From: Paraclostridium ghonii | Lineage (GTDB): Bacteria > Bacillota > Clostridia > Peptostreptococcales > Peptostreptococcaceae | DNA: 14,253 nucleotides | Direction: 5' to 3' | Assembly (NCBI RefSeq): GCF_023653455.1 | Contig: NZ_JAKEDR010000085.1 | Location: forward strand, 1-14,253 | Shown: positions 1 through 6,691 of the stretch, piece after piece | How the letters are laid out: each line of letters opens with the position of its first letter | Numbering within the stretch: the stretch's first letter is position 1 | The notes under the pieces: model-generated | Databases searched by the model: none | What the model saw: only the letters and a program-made list of their open reading frames with translations | What the model was told of the DNA's origin: nothing | Program-made: the position numbers and the translations under genes

Positions 1-18
1 ATTTAAGAGGGCTTGTAC

Positions 19-1176
19 TTATTTGTTATTATTTATATATTTAGGTGGCTTAGGTCCTATATATTGATATATATATGTCTTTAATCTACCATTATATAAT
101 TTTCTCTTTTTTGTAGCTTTTTTATTAAATGCATTTTCAAAGTCTTCATATGAAGTGACCATAGAATAAGACCAAGTTTTAAGTGCTTTAAATGCATATC
201 CTAAGTCTTTATATAATTTTTTTACAGTTTGTTTGTCTTCTAATCTTTCTCCATATGGAGGATTTGTAATTATAAATCCAAACTTTTCTTCACTTTCAAA
301 GTTTTTAGCATTAAAAACTTTAAATTCTACGTAGTCTTCTACTCCTGCAAGTTCTGCATTATTTTTAGCTATCATAACAGCCTCTTTATCTATGTCATAT
401 CCATAAATTTTAAAGTCTACATCTGTATTCATTTTATCAAATGCTTCTTTTCTTACGTCCCACCATATATTTTTATCCATAGTAGTCCATTTTTCAGATA
501 TAAACTCTCTATTAAGACCAGGAGCCATATTTAGACCTAGCATAGCAGCTTCTATTACAATAGTTCCTGAACCACACATAGGGTCTACTAATATTCTACC
601 TGGTTGCCAAGGTGTCAATTGCACCATAGCTGATGCCATAGTCTCTCTTAAAGGAGCTTCTGTTGATACTGCTCTATACCCTCTTTTATGAAGTGCCATT
701 CCACTTGTATCTAACGTTATAGTTACTATATCTTTGTGAATAAAAACTTGTATTGGATATTTTTCTTTAGTTTCTGGTAACATTCCATCTTCTTGATAAC
801 TACTTTTTAAGCTTTCAACTACAGCTTTTTTTACAATAGACTGTATATCTGAAGTTGAAAATAACTTAGATTTTATTGAAGATGCTTTTGATACAGGGAA
901 TTCTCCTCCATATGGAATATATTTAGCCCAATTTATAGCTTTTGTACTTTCAAATAAATCGTTAAAAGTTTTAGCTTCAAACTCAGCAACTTTTAAAAGA
1001 ACTCTTTCTGCAGTTCTTAGCCATATGTTAGACGTGGCTATTCCCTTTTCATCGGTTTTATATGTTACTCTTCCATCTTCAGTTTTTATTATTTCATAAC
1101 CTAAATTTGATATTTCATTTTTTAAAGTTTTTTCTATACCGAAAAAACACGGCGTTATTAATGTATAATTTTTCAT
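19..1176 (-). CDS. THUMP domain class I SAM-dependent RNA methyltransferase (YpsC/RlmL-N type)
   Basis: A 385-residue protein resembling the YpsC/RlmL N-terminal family, which methylates guanine N2 in structured RNA (rRNA or tRNA). The N-terminal part, about residues 1-160, fits a ferredoxin-like plus THUMP RNA-binding region. The catalytic Rossmann domain follows. Its SAM-binding motif I is DPMCGSGT at residues 198-205, an acidic GYDID is at 259-263, and the N-methyltransferase motif IV is NPPYGER at 305-311, with Asn-Pro-Pro-Tyr for the target amino group. LHKRGYR at 162-168 is a typical conserved linker of this family. AGGAGG lies 5 nt before the ATG. It is the second gene of a pair, starting 9 nt after the larE stop, and its own stop is near the window edge. 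The exact RNA target cannot be read from the sequence. Confidence 0.93.
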   Translation of the reverse strand: MKNYTLITPCFFGIEKTLKNEISNLGYEIIKTEDGRVTYKTDEKGIATSNIWLRTAERVLLKVAEFEAKTFNDLFESTKAINWAKYIPYGGEFPVSKASSIKSKLFSTSDIQSIVKKAVVESLKSSYQEDGMLPETKEKYPIQVFIHKDIVTITLDTSGMALHKRGYRAVSTEAPLRETMASAMVQLTPWQPGRILVDPMCGSGTIVIEAAMLGLNMAPGLNREFISEKWTTMDKNIWWDVRKEAFDKMNTDVDFKIYGYDIDKEAVMIAKNNAELAGVEDYVEFKVFNAKNFESEEKFGFIITNPPYGERLEDKQTVKKLYKDLGYAFKALKTWSYSMVTSYEDFENAFNKKATKKRKLYNGRLKTYIYQYIGPKPPKYINNNK

Positions 1177-1185
1177 GCCTTCCTC

Positions 1186-1995
1186 CTATTGCTTGATTCC
1201 CTCATTCATGCTTCCCATTCGATAACCTAATAAGTCTAAAGTTATGTATTTAAATCCAATATCTTTAAACTTATTATGTGTAATTTTTAATAAATTTTTA
1301 TCAAAAAATTTATGTATTTCACTTTCTTCTACTTCTATTCTAGCTAAATTACCATGTGTCCTTACTCTAAATTGTTTAAATCCTAAATCTTGTAAGTATT
1401 CTTCACTCTTTTCAATCATTCTAAGCTTGTCATTTGTTATAGCTTCTCCATAAGGTATTCTTGTAGCTAAGCATGCAAATGCAGGCTTATTAAACGTAGG
1501 AACGTTAAGTTCTTTTGATAAGCTTCTAATTTCTGTTTTAGTTAATAAGCTTTCCTTTAGCGGACTCTTTATTTCTAATTCTTCTAAGGCTTTTAATCCT
1601 GGTCTGTAATCTCCTAAATCATCTAAATTTGTTCCATCTAAAACGTAATTTATATTATTATCTTTAGCTACATTTTTTATATTCGTAAATACAGCTTTTT
1701 TACAGTAGTAACATCTTTTTTCATCATTTTCTATAAATTCTTTAACATCAAAATCATCAACTTTTACAACTATATGTTTAACGCCCAAGGCTTTTGTAAA
1801 TTCTTTAGCTTCGTCTATTTCTCTATTTGAATGCATCATAGCATGTACAGTAACTGCTACACACTTATCTCCTAATGTATCATGTGCTACTTTTAATAAA
1901 AAAGTACTATCTACGCCTCCTGAAAATGCAATTAAAACACTTTCCATTTCTGTAAGTTTATTTTTTAGAACATTTAGCTTATCTGAAGTACTCAT
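1186..1995 (-). CDS. larE: LarE, ATP-dependent sulfur transferase for nickel-pincer cofactor synthesis
   Basis: LarE adenylates a carboxylate of the pyridinium dicarboxylate precursor and inserts sulfur, giving the nickel-pincer nucleotide cofactor of lactate racemase and related enzymes. The PP-loop SGGVDS is at residues 27-32, numbered from the upstream ATG at 2001. The C-terminal GYRMGSMN is typical of LarE. Three cysteines stand where [4Fe-4S]-type LarE proteins have theirs: C97 and C100 (CYYC) and C177 (ACLATR). This suggests a cluster-based sulfur carrier rather than the sacrificial single Cys of the Lactobacillus enzyme. Two ATGs are possible. The one at 1995 sits about 9 nt from GGGGGAGG, while the one at 2001 is only 3 nt away, so I prefer 1995 (269 residues). 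No larA, larB or larC is in the window. The downstream neighbour, probably cotranscribed, is an RNA methyltransferase. Confidence 0.92.
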   Translation of the reverse strand: MSTSDKLNVLKNKLTEMESVLIAFSGGVDSTFLLKVAHDTLGDKCVAVTVHAMMHSNREIDEAKEFTKALGVKHIVVKVDDFDVKEFIENDEKRCYYCKKAVFTNIKNVAKDNNINYVLDGTNLDDLGDYRPGLKALEELEIKSPLKESLLTKTEIRSLSKELNVPTFNKPAFACLATRIPYGEAITNDKLRMIEKSEEYLQDLGFKQFRVRTHGNLARIEVEESEIHKFFDKNLLKITHNKFKDIGFKYITLDLLGYRMGSMNEGIKQ

Positions 1996-2030
1996 TACCA
2001 TATGCCTCCCCCTATTTTCTAGTACATTTA

Positions 2031-2059
2031 ATTATATACAATATATAGTTTTTAATCAA
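2031..2059 (-). promoter_or_regulatory. Promoter of the larE-methyltransferase pair
   Basis: On the minus strand a -35 hexamer TTGATT (2054-2059) is separated by exactly 17 nt from a perfect -10 TATAAT (2031-2036). Transcription would begin near 2024, about 30 nt before the larE start. This is the best sigma-A-type match in the gap. Confidence 0.65.
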
Positions 2060-2124
2060 ATGTTTTAGAATATGTGTCGTTATTGTAATATTTTGTTTTT
2101 ATTTGAGTTTTATATATATACCTT

Positions 2125-2155
2125 AAAAAGGAATTAGATTATCTAATTCCTTTTT
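2125..2155 (-). terminator. Rho-independent terminator after the ABC permease gene
   Basis: A perfect 14-bp inverted repeat, AAAAAGGAATTAGA against TCTAATTCCTTTTT, has a 3-nt loop and runs of A and T at its ends, so it can work on either strand. It lies 7 nt after the permease stop and just upstream of the larE promoter region. Its natural role is to end the regulator-ABC operon. Confidence 0.85.
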
Positions 2156-2162
2156 ATAACTG

Positions 2163-2807
2163 TTATTTTATTTCTTTGACTTTATATAATTTTAAACTTA
2201 TTATCATAGATATAGTTATGATAGTTAAACTTATTATAATTGTAGAAATTGATATACCAATTGAATTAAACAAAGTTGTAATTTTATTTAAAAATTCTTT
2301 CTCTCCATTTATAATTTGTGCACCAGCATTCGCAACTCCAATTATTATCATAAGCACTAAAAAAACTACCATCTTCCCTTTAGTTACTCCAAACTTTAAA
2401 ACTATAGGTATTATAACTGATATAACTAATGCTGATGATAATATTCCTGTTATTATTAGTATTTCTAAAGGTACATCAGTTTTATTAAATTTACTTATAA
2501 TAAAGTAGACTAATAGTAATAAAACCATAGATGCTATTGATCCAAATATACCTAAAACGTATCTAGATATTACATAATCACTTCTTTTTACTGGAAGTGT
2601 TGATATAAGATTATCTATTCCATGCATATCTTCATATGCCATAGTCTGATATAAAATTAAATATGAACCCATAGCAAATAATGTACTTAAAAACGATGGA
2701 GCAAACATCGACACTATAATCCACATAACAACTATAAGAACAGTACTTTTTATAACTGAATGTAAATTATTTAAACTCATTTTTGTAAGATTCATTATAT
2801 TTTCCAT
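2163..2807 (-). CDS. ABC-2 type transporter permease
   Basis: A small integral membrane permease of about 214 residues that fits the ABC-2 permease family (ABC2_membrane_5-like). It would pair with the ATPase encoded just upstream. About six hydrophobic segments are visible. The cytoplasmic stretch YEDMHGIDNLISTLPVKRSDYV between the second and third segments is characteristic of this family. The reading frame extends to a GTG at 2816, which would overlap the ATPase gene. AAAGGGGTG is spaced about 6 nt from the ATG at 2807, so I place the start there, 2 nt past the ATPase stop. The substrate is unknown. Regulator, ATPase and permease in this order resemble YtrA/BcrA-like systems, which often respond to cell-wall-active peptides, but that role is inferred here. 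Confidence 0.85.
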   Translation of the reverse strand: MENIMNLTKMSLNNLHSVIKSTVLIVVMWIIVSMFAPSFLSTLFAMGSYLILYQTMAYEDMHGIDNLISTLPVKRSDYVISRYVLGIFGSIASMVLLLLVYFIISKFNKTDVPLEILIITGILSSALVISVIIPIVLKFGVTKGKMVVFLVLMIIIGVANAGAQIINGEKEFLNKITTLFNSIGISISTIIISLTIITISMIISLKLYKVKEIK

Positions 2808-2809
2808 AC

Positions 2810-3664
2810 TTAACACCCCTTTGTATAATACATTAATATATCTTCTAAATTTACATTATCATATACTACTTCTTCTCCAAACACTTCATAAGCATTTTTT
2901 ACATTTGATGTCATACCACTAAATCCAAAAGAATTTTCATTATATGATATTAATTCTTTCTTTGTTTCACTATCTAGCATATCTTTTTTACCTCTTATTA
3001 TTTTATGATTTTCTAGTATACTTTCTTTATCCCCTGAAAGAATTATATTCCCTTCGTATATAAATACAAGAAAATCTGCCACTTTATCTAAATCTGATGT
3101 TATATGTGTTGAACAAAATACAGTTGCTTCTTCTTTTTCTATATGATCTTGTAATATTTCGAGAAATTCATTTCTTACTAATGGGTCTAAATTTGCAGTT
3201 GGTTCATCCATTATTATCAATTTTGGATGATGAGATAAAGTCATTGTAAGTTCAAATTTTTTCTGCTGTCCTTTAGAAAGTTCTTTATATATCTTGTTTT
3301 CATTTAGTTTAAATTGTTTTATATATTTTTTATATAATTTTTCATCCCAATCTTTATAAAATGTCTTTATTCCTTTTTTTATGTTTTTTAATTTCGCTTC
3401 TTCCATGTAGCCACATTTATCACCTATATATCCTATAGTTTCTTTTATGCTGATATCATCTAACTTACTTTCTTTATCAAATACTTTTATACTACCACTA
3501 TCTTTATTTAACATATTCATAATTAACTTTATAGTTGTTGTTTTTCCTGATCCATTAGGCCCTATAAACCCAGTTATATATCCCTTTTTTATGTCAATAT
3601 CATTTATACTTAATGTAAAATCCCCCAATGTTTTATTTAAATTTTTTATTTCTATTGCATTCAT
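2810..3664 (-). CDS. ABC transporter ATP-binding protein (YtrB/BcrA-like)
   Basis: A 284-residue nucleotide-binding subunit that would energise the permease encoded 2 nt downstream. Walker A is GPNGSGKT at residues 35-42, the signature is LSKGQQ at 129-134, Walker B is LIIMDEP at 149-155, the D-loop is ANLD at 157-160, and the switch His is H187 in STHIT. The usual Q-loop glutamine is not obvious: the region reads GYIGDKCGY at about 78-86. The C-terminal ~80 residues after the switch follow the usual pattern of exporter-type subunits. GGGAGG lies 7 nt before the ATG. The gene starts 12 nt after the GntR regulator stop, so one transcript is very likely. Confidence 0.93.
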   Translation of the reverse strand: MNAIEIKNLNKTLGDFTLSINDIDIKKGYITGFIGPNGSGKTTTIKLIMNMLNKDSGSIKVFDKESKLDDISIKETIGYIGDKCGYMEEAKLKNIKKGIKTFYKDWDEKLYKKYIKQFKLNENKIYKELSKGQQKKFELTMTLSHHPKLIIMDEPTANLDPLVRNEFLEILQDHIEKEEATVFCSTHITSDLDKVADFLVFIYEGNIILSGDKESILENHKIIRGKKDMLDSETKKELISYNENSFGFSGMTSNVKNAYEVFGEEVVYDNVNLEDILMYYTKGC

Positions 3665-3676
3665 ATTTTAACCTCC

Positions 3677-4051
3677 CTAAACTTCCTCATATATACTTTT
3701 AAATATCTCTATACCTTCATCTAAAGTTATTCCTGCTGATTTAGCTTGTTTGATTACTACTTCAAGCTTATTTTCTATCTCATATAAAGCTATTTCTCTT
3801 AACCTGTCTTTATTTTTCATAGATACAAAAGTGCCTTTTCCTGCAACAGTTTCTATAAATCCTTCTTTCTCTAATTCTTCATAAGCTCTTTTTATAGTTA
3901 TAATACTTACCTTTAACTCTTTTGCAAAATTCCTTATTGATGGTAATCCATCACCTTGCTCTAATGTAGAATCTAATATTTGATTTTGAATCTGGTTTTT
4001 AATTTGTTCATAAAGTGGAATTGTAGATGTATTACTTATATTTATATTCAA
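3677..4051 (-). CDS. GntR family transcriptional regulator, YtrA subfamily
   Basis: A one-domain-plus-tail GntR protein of 124 residues, the short length typical of YtrA. The N-terminal winged helix-turn-helix runs roughly from IPLYEQI (about residue 11) to GKGTFV (about 77), with the recognition region LPSIRNFAKELKVSIITIKRAYEEL read in two parts around residues 37-61. The tail of about 45 residues is helical and probably dimerises. No ATG suits the start. A TTG at 4049-4051 has GAGGTG about 5 nt upstream, and the homologous region begins there. The frame continues upstream to 4171, but that part covers the promoter and encodes a Cys/Tyr/Ile-rich string unlike a protein. First gene of the ABC operon; it probably represses its own transcription through the inverted repeat in its leader. 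Confidence 0.88.
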   Translation of the reverse strand: MNINISNTSTIPLYEQIKNQIQNQILDSTLEQGDGLPSIRNFAKELKVSIITIKRAYEELEKEGFIETVAGKGTFVSMKNKDRLREIALYEIENKLEVVIKQAKSAGITLDEGIEIFKSIYEEV

Positions 4052-4079
4052 TACAACACCTCGTTTCTGTAAATAACAT

Positions 4080-4101
4080 GTACAGTGTATATAAACTGTG
4101 C
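4080..4101. promoter_or_regulatory. Candidate GntR/YtrA operator in the operon leader
   Basis: An imperfect inverted repeat, with arms GTACAGT and ACTGTGC (6 of 7 positions pair) and an 8-nt AT-rich centre. It lies immediately after the predicted transcription start of the regulator operon, between the -10 box and the ribosome binding site. That position suits a self-repressing operator. Assignment to the encoded regulator is inferred from location and symmetry. Confidence 0.5.
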
Positions 4102-4109
4102 ATATTATA

Positions 4110-4138
4110 TATATACAACATATACACACTTTTGTCAA
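4110..4138 (-). promoter_or_regulatory. Promoter of the regulator-ABC operon
   Basis: On the minus strand a perfect -35 TTGACA (4133-4138) is followed after 17 nt by TATATA (4110-4115), with a TATAAT also present slightly further on. Transcription would begin near 4103, leaving a leader of about 50 nt that carries the candidate operator. Confidence 0.75.
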
Positions 4139-4156
4139 CTCTATTCCCTTTTTTTG

Positions 4157-4208
4157 TAAATAACCAAACAAAAGAACTCTTTTCAGAGTTCTTTTGTTTG
4201 GTTATTTA
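4157..4208 (-). terminator. Long perfect terminator hairpin after the selenoprotein gene
   Basis: A perfect 24-bp inverted repeat with a 4-nt loop (4181-4184). The core is AAAGAACTCT against AGAGTTCTTT, continued by a T-rich TTTTGTTTGGTTATTT arm, so it can terminate transcription from either side. The stop codon of the ArsC-like gene (4202-4204) lies inside the stem. The hairpin also insulates the next operon, whose -35 box begins about 20 nt further on. Confidence 0.85.
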
Positions 4209-4561
4209 TTTAAAAGTTTTTCTTCCCACTCGTCTTCTTTAAATCCTATAAGTACATTTTTCCCATCAAATGCTATAGGTCTTTTTATAAGCATACCGTC
4301 ACTAGATAAAATTTCTAATAACTTATCATCACTTTCATTTTTAACTACATCTTTAAGACGCAGTTCTCTATATTTAACACCACTAGTATTAAAGAATTTT
4401 TTTAATTCGTATGTTCCAACCTTATACATAATTTCTAATTCTTCTTTACTAGGAGGATTCTTTACTATTTCTATTTCCTCAAAGTCTATATTCTTATCTT
4501 TAAGCCAAGCCTTGGCTTTTCTAACTGTAGATCATCTAGAATATCCATAAAATTTTAACAT
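4202..4561 (-). CDS. Probable selenoprotein of the ArsC/Spx thioredoxin-fold family (in-frame UGA = Sec10)
   Basis: Read through one UGA, this is an intact 119-residue ArsC/Spx/MgsR-family protein, the family's normal length. It begins MLKFYGYSR, then UGA at codon 10 (4532-4534), then STVRKAKAWL. The UGA falls exactly where the family has its catalytic cysteine (the pattern is roughly YxxCxTxRKAxxWL). Family hallmarks follow: FFNTSG about residues 55-60, YREL, LIKRPI and GFKEDEWE near the C-terminus. No other Cys is present, so a resolving thiol would have to come from another molecule. The second Cys of the Spx CxxC is Val13. AAAGGAAAGTG precedes the ATG. A hairpin 14-30 nt after the UGA fits a bacterial SECIS element. 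There is no other stop in the frame. An alternative is a pseudogene with a single nonsense change, but the hairpin and intact frame argue against that. A role as thiol/selenol oxidoreductase is likely; arsenate reduction or RNA polymerase binding is not established. Confidence 0.85.
4502..4518 (-). promoter_or_regulatory. Candidate bacterial SECIS hairpin
   Basis: On the minus strand AAGCCA pairs with TGGCTT (6 bp) around a 5-nt loop AGGCT. The loop starts 20 nt after the UGA, within the roughly 16-37 nt window usual for bacterial SECIS elements, and has G at its second and third positions, as SelB recognition favours. An outer pairing of the UCU right after the UGA with AGA at 33-35 nt downstream would extend the structure. 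The hairpin lies inside the coding sequence, as bacterial SECIS elements do. Confidence 0.75.
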
Positions 4562-4578
4562 ATATATCACTTTCCTTT

Positions 4579-4605
4579 ACTGTGTTTTTAGTATTATTAC
4601 ACAGT
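4579..4605. repeat. Inverted repeat upstream of the selenoprotein gene, possible operator
   Basis: Perfect 7-bp arms ACTGTGT and ACACAGT are separated by 13 nt, ending 18 nt before the selenoprotein start. On the minus strand it has no T-tract after it, so it does not look like a terminator of the gene upstream. A regulator-binding site in the promoter or leader is plausible. I could not find a convincing -35/-10 pair beside it. Confidence 0.4.
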
Positions 4606-4640
4606 TTTCTACATATTAAAACATTTTATTTAGTAAAATT

Positions 4641-5945
4641 TTAATCATTCCATGGAACGACCTCAACCTCTCCATAACATCTATCTTTTAAACGATTTGA
4701 ATATTCACCTTTATAATTAACTATATATAATACTACCAATTCTACATACCTAGTTCCTATTTGAAGTATATTCCACATATCTTCAACTGTTAGATTAGCT
4801 CTTTTTGTTTTTCTAGTTGGATGAACCACTTTATTCCTTAAATATGTAAATATATCAACTCCATCGTTAAATTTATTGTATATGTAATCGTTAAATAAAT
4901 TTAATTCTTCTTTTCCACAGTGTATATTACATGTATTTAATAAAATTCTTATATTATCAGAAGCTGTATTTTTCTCAAACTCTAAATCCGTTAAAATTTT
5001 ATTTTTTTCAACTATAACAACGTAAGAAAGTGTTTCTAATGCAATTTGTATAGATACAACATTATTTTCTATACTTATATTGTCTAGTGATTCTATATAC
5101 CAATCTACTACATTCTTTAATGCTGGTCCATAATAAGGATCATGCAATTTTCTACACATTAAATTTATATATTTTTCAATATTATGGTGATTTGCTATAG
5201 TGTCTGACCAAATAGGAACATATTTAAAAGGAGTTATTAAAGATTCTTTCCACAATCTAAATGTAGCTTCACTATCTTTATAACCTATAACTATACATAT
5301 TCCTATATATCTTCCAGCTAAAAAACTAAGCGTATCAGATATTTCATCTAATAACTTAAATATGTAGCTTGACTTAAATGGTTTATTATCTTTTCTTTTT
5401 ATTCTTCCTACATGTGTTATTATACTACCATTTTTAAACCTTAGCTCTTCATAAAGTTCTTTTTTATAGTCATATCTTTTATCTATTGTTATTTCGTATC
5501 CACTTATTTCAAACCCAATTCTTCCAGCAAACAACTTATCCATATATTTTATAAGAGTTCCTTGCTTTTTATCAAAATTTACAATATGAAAATCTATATA
5601 GTCAACATATCTATTTTTAGATTTAATTATTCCACTACTTACATATCCATCTATATAATTTTTTTGTATGCTATTTATAGTAATATGGAAAGGTTGGTAA
5701 CCATGAACTTCTAAAATCCCTTCCATATAATCATCTTTTATAAGTTCTAAATCTTTATTTTTATATCCTAGTATCTTAGCTTCAAAATTTATACATACGG
5801 GAGGACTAATTTTATAGTAGATCCGGCCCTTACATTTATATAGCTTGTCTAGGTAAATGCAAAAATTCCCTTCATAAATTACTATATCTTCATCAATTCC
5901 ATACTGTAAATAAGGAGAAGATATAGCTTCTTTTACTACCTTCAT
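4641..5945 (-). CDS. ApeA-like protein with C-terminal HEPN RNase motif (candidate phage defence)
   Basis: A 434-residue protein with a beta-rich N-terminal half, about residues 1-190, and a helical C-terminal half that fits the ApeA-type HEPN fold. The motif R370-N371-K-V-V-H375 (RNxxxH, followed by PTRK) is the classical HEPN ribonuclease active site. The helix around IALETLSYV at 301-309 and the preceding W-rich stretch (LWKESL, PIWSD) match the usual layout of this group. In ApeA, HEPN activity is thought to abort infection by cleaving host RNA; that role is inferred here. The frame opens 22 codons further upstream, but GAAGGTGG lies about 7 nt before the ATG at 5945 and an extended -10 box overlaps the upstream part, so I use 5945. 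It stands 66 nt after a GNAT gene and 79 nt before the selenoprotein gene. Confidence 0.65.
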   Translation of the reverse strand: MKVVKEAISSPYLQYGIDEDIVIYEGNFCIYLDKLYKCKGRIYYKISPPVCINFEAKILGYKNKDLELIKDDYMEGILEVHGYQPFHITINSIQKNYIDGYVSSGIIKSKNRYVDYIDFHIVNFDKKQGTLIKYMDKLFAGRIGFEISGYEITIDKRYDYKKELYEELRFKNGSIITHVGRIKRKDNKPFKSSYIFKLLDEISDTLSFLAGRYIGICIVIGYKDSEATFRLWKESLITPFKYVPIWSDTIANHHNIEKYINLMCRKLHDPYYGPALKNVVDWYIESLDNISIENNVVSIQIALETLSYVVIVEKNKILTDLEFEKNTASDNIRILLNTCNIHCGKEELNLFNDYIYNKFNDGVDIFTYLRNKVVHPTRKTKRANLTVEDMWNILQIGTRYVELVVLYIVNYKGEYSNRLKDRCYGEVEVVPWND

Positions 5946-5981
5946 TTTTAGCCCACCTTCATTTAACATAGTTGCTTTAAC

Positions 5982-5990
5982 ATTATAACA
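5982..5990 (-). promoter_or_regulatory. Extended -10 promoter of the HEPN gene
   Basis: The minus strand carries TGTTATAAT, an extended -10 element, about 37 nt before the HEPN start codon. No good -35 lies at the usual distance, which extended -10 promoters tolerate. It implies the gene can be transcribed separately from the acetyltransferase upstream. Confidence 0.5.
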
Positions 5991-6011
5991 TATATGACAA
6001 ATAAAAAACAT

Positions 6012-6563
6012 TTATTTGTCTTGTTTCAAAATTGAGTATAATTTTAGGTCTTTATACATTCCTCTATGAAGCTTCTCACTTCTTAGTATTCCATCTAAAC
6101 TCATTCCACTTTTTATCATAACCTTTTCAGAAGCAATATTTCCACATATACACTTAGCTTCTATTTTATTTAAGTTCATATTATTAAACCCAAAATCTAT
6201 TACTTTACAAAGTGCTTCTGTTATTATTCCCATACGCCAATAATCACTGTTTAGTATATATCCAACCTCAGCTTTATGATTTGCTTCACTATAATTTGAA
6301 AACCCACACATACCGATTAATTTCCCATCTTCTTTTAGGGTAATCCCCCAAGGAGTAGGCTTATCGTTTTTATATCCATTTAATATAGCATCTAACATTC
6401 TATTTGTAGAATTTATACTTCTATCAAAATCTATTAACATATATTTTGATAGATAATCATTAGATAAGCATATATGTAATTCATTTATATCACTTTTATG
6501 GACTTTTCTTAATTCCAGTCTTTTAGTATGTAACTTTGGTAAATTTCTAAATAAGTATATCAA
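6012..6563 (-). CDS. GNAT family N-acetyltransferase, RimJ/RimL type
   Basis: A 183-residue acetyl-CoA-dependent acetyltransferase of the RimJ/RimL branch. TKRLELRKVHKSDINEL near the N-terminus, GYILNSDYWRMGIITEA at 101-117 (the pyrophosphate-binding loop and following helix) and NIASEKVMIKSGM at 142-154 are typical of that branch, and the length is normal. Members modify ribosomal protein N-termini, other proteins or small molecules; the substrate here cannot be told. The start is a TTG at 6561-6563, 7 nt after AGGAGG, and no in-frame ATG near it fits better. It is followed by the HEPN gene on the same strand with no terminator in between, so some cotranscription is possible. Confidence 0.88.
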   Translation of the reverse strand: MIYLFRNLPKLHTKRLELRKVHKSDINELHICLSNDYLSKYMLIDFDRSINSTNRMLDAILNGYKNDKPTPWGITLKEDGKLIGMCGFSNYSEANHKAEVGYILNSDYWRMGIITEALCKVIDFGFNNMNLNKIEAKCICGNIASEKVMIKSGMSLDGILRSEKLHRGMYKDLKLYSILKQDK

Positions 6564-6691
6564 CGTCTATCCTCCTTATTTAATTTGTTAATTCTATAAT
6601 ACATTTTTACAATTTTACATTATTCGATAAATGTTTTATAAATACCTTTATATTATAATATTAAATTTGGTAATAATATCTAATTTAATGC

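Noticed and set aside
2808..2816. GTG start of the permease overlapping the ATPase stop
   Set aside because: The ATG at 2807 is better spaced from AAAGGGGTG; the GTG lies within that ribosome site.
4052..4171. N-terminal extension of the GntR regulator
   Set aside because: This stretch contains the TTGACA/TATATA promoter and candidate operator, and its translation is low-complexity Cys/Tyr/Ile. The TTG at 4051 has a good ribosome site and gives the normal YtrA length.
4202..4429. A separate 75-residue gene starting at the ATG at 4429
   Set aside because: It is the C-terminal part of the ArsC/Spx family only. The same frame continues upstream with the family's N-terminal half, a ribosome site and one UGA at the catalytic Cys, so the 4429 start is an internal Met.
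4194..4550. 118-residue plus-strand open frame opposite the selenoprotein
   Set aside because: It is an antisense shadow of a real coding frame, without a ribosome site or family resemblance. The same holds for the other plus-strand frames inside minus-strand genes.
4202..4561. Pseudogene with a nonsense mutation
   Set aside because: The rest of the frame is intact with conserved family motifs. The stop is UGA exactly at the redox Cys, and a SECIS-shaped hairpin follows at the right distance. It remains the main alternative until selenocysteine genes are confirmed.
5946..6011. 22-codon N-terminal extension of the HEPN protein
   Set aside because: It overlaps an extended -10 promoter and lacks a ribosome site, while the ATG at 5945 has GAAGGTGG at good spacing.
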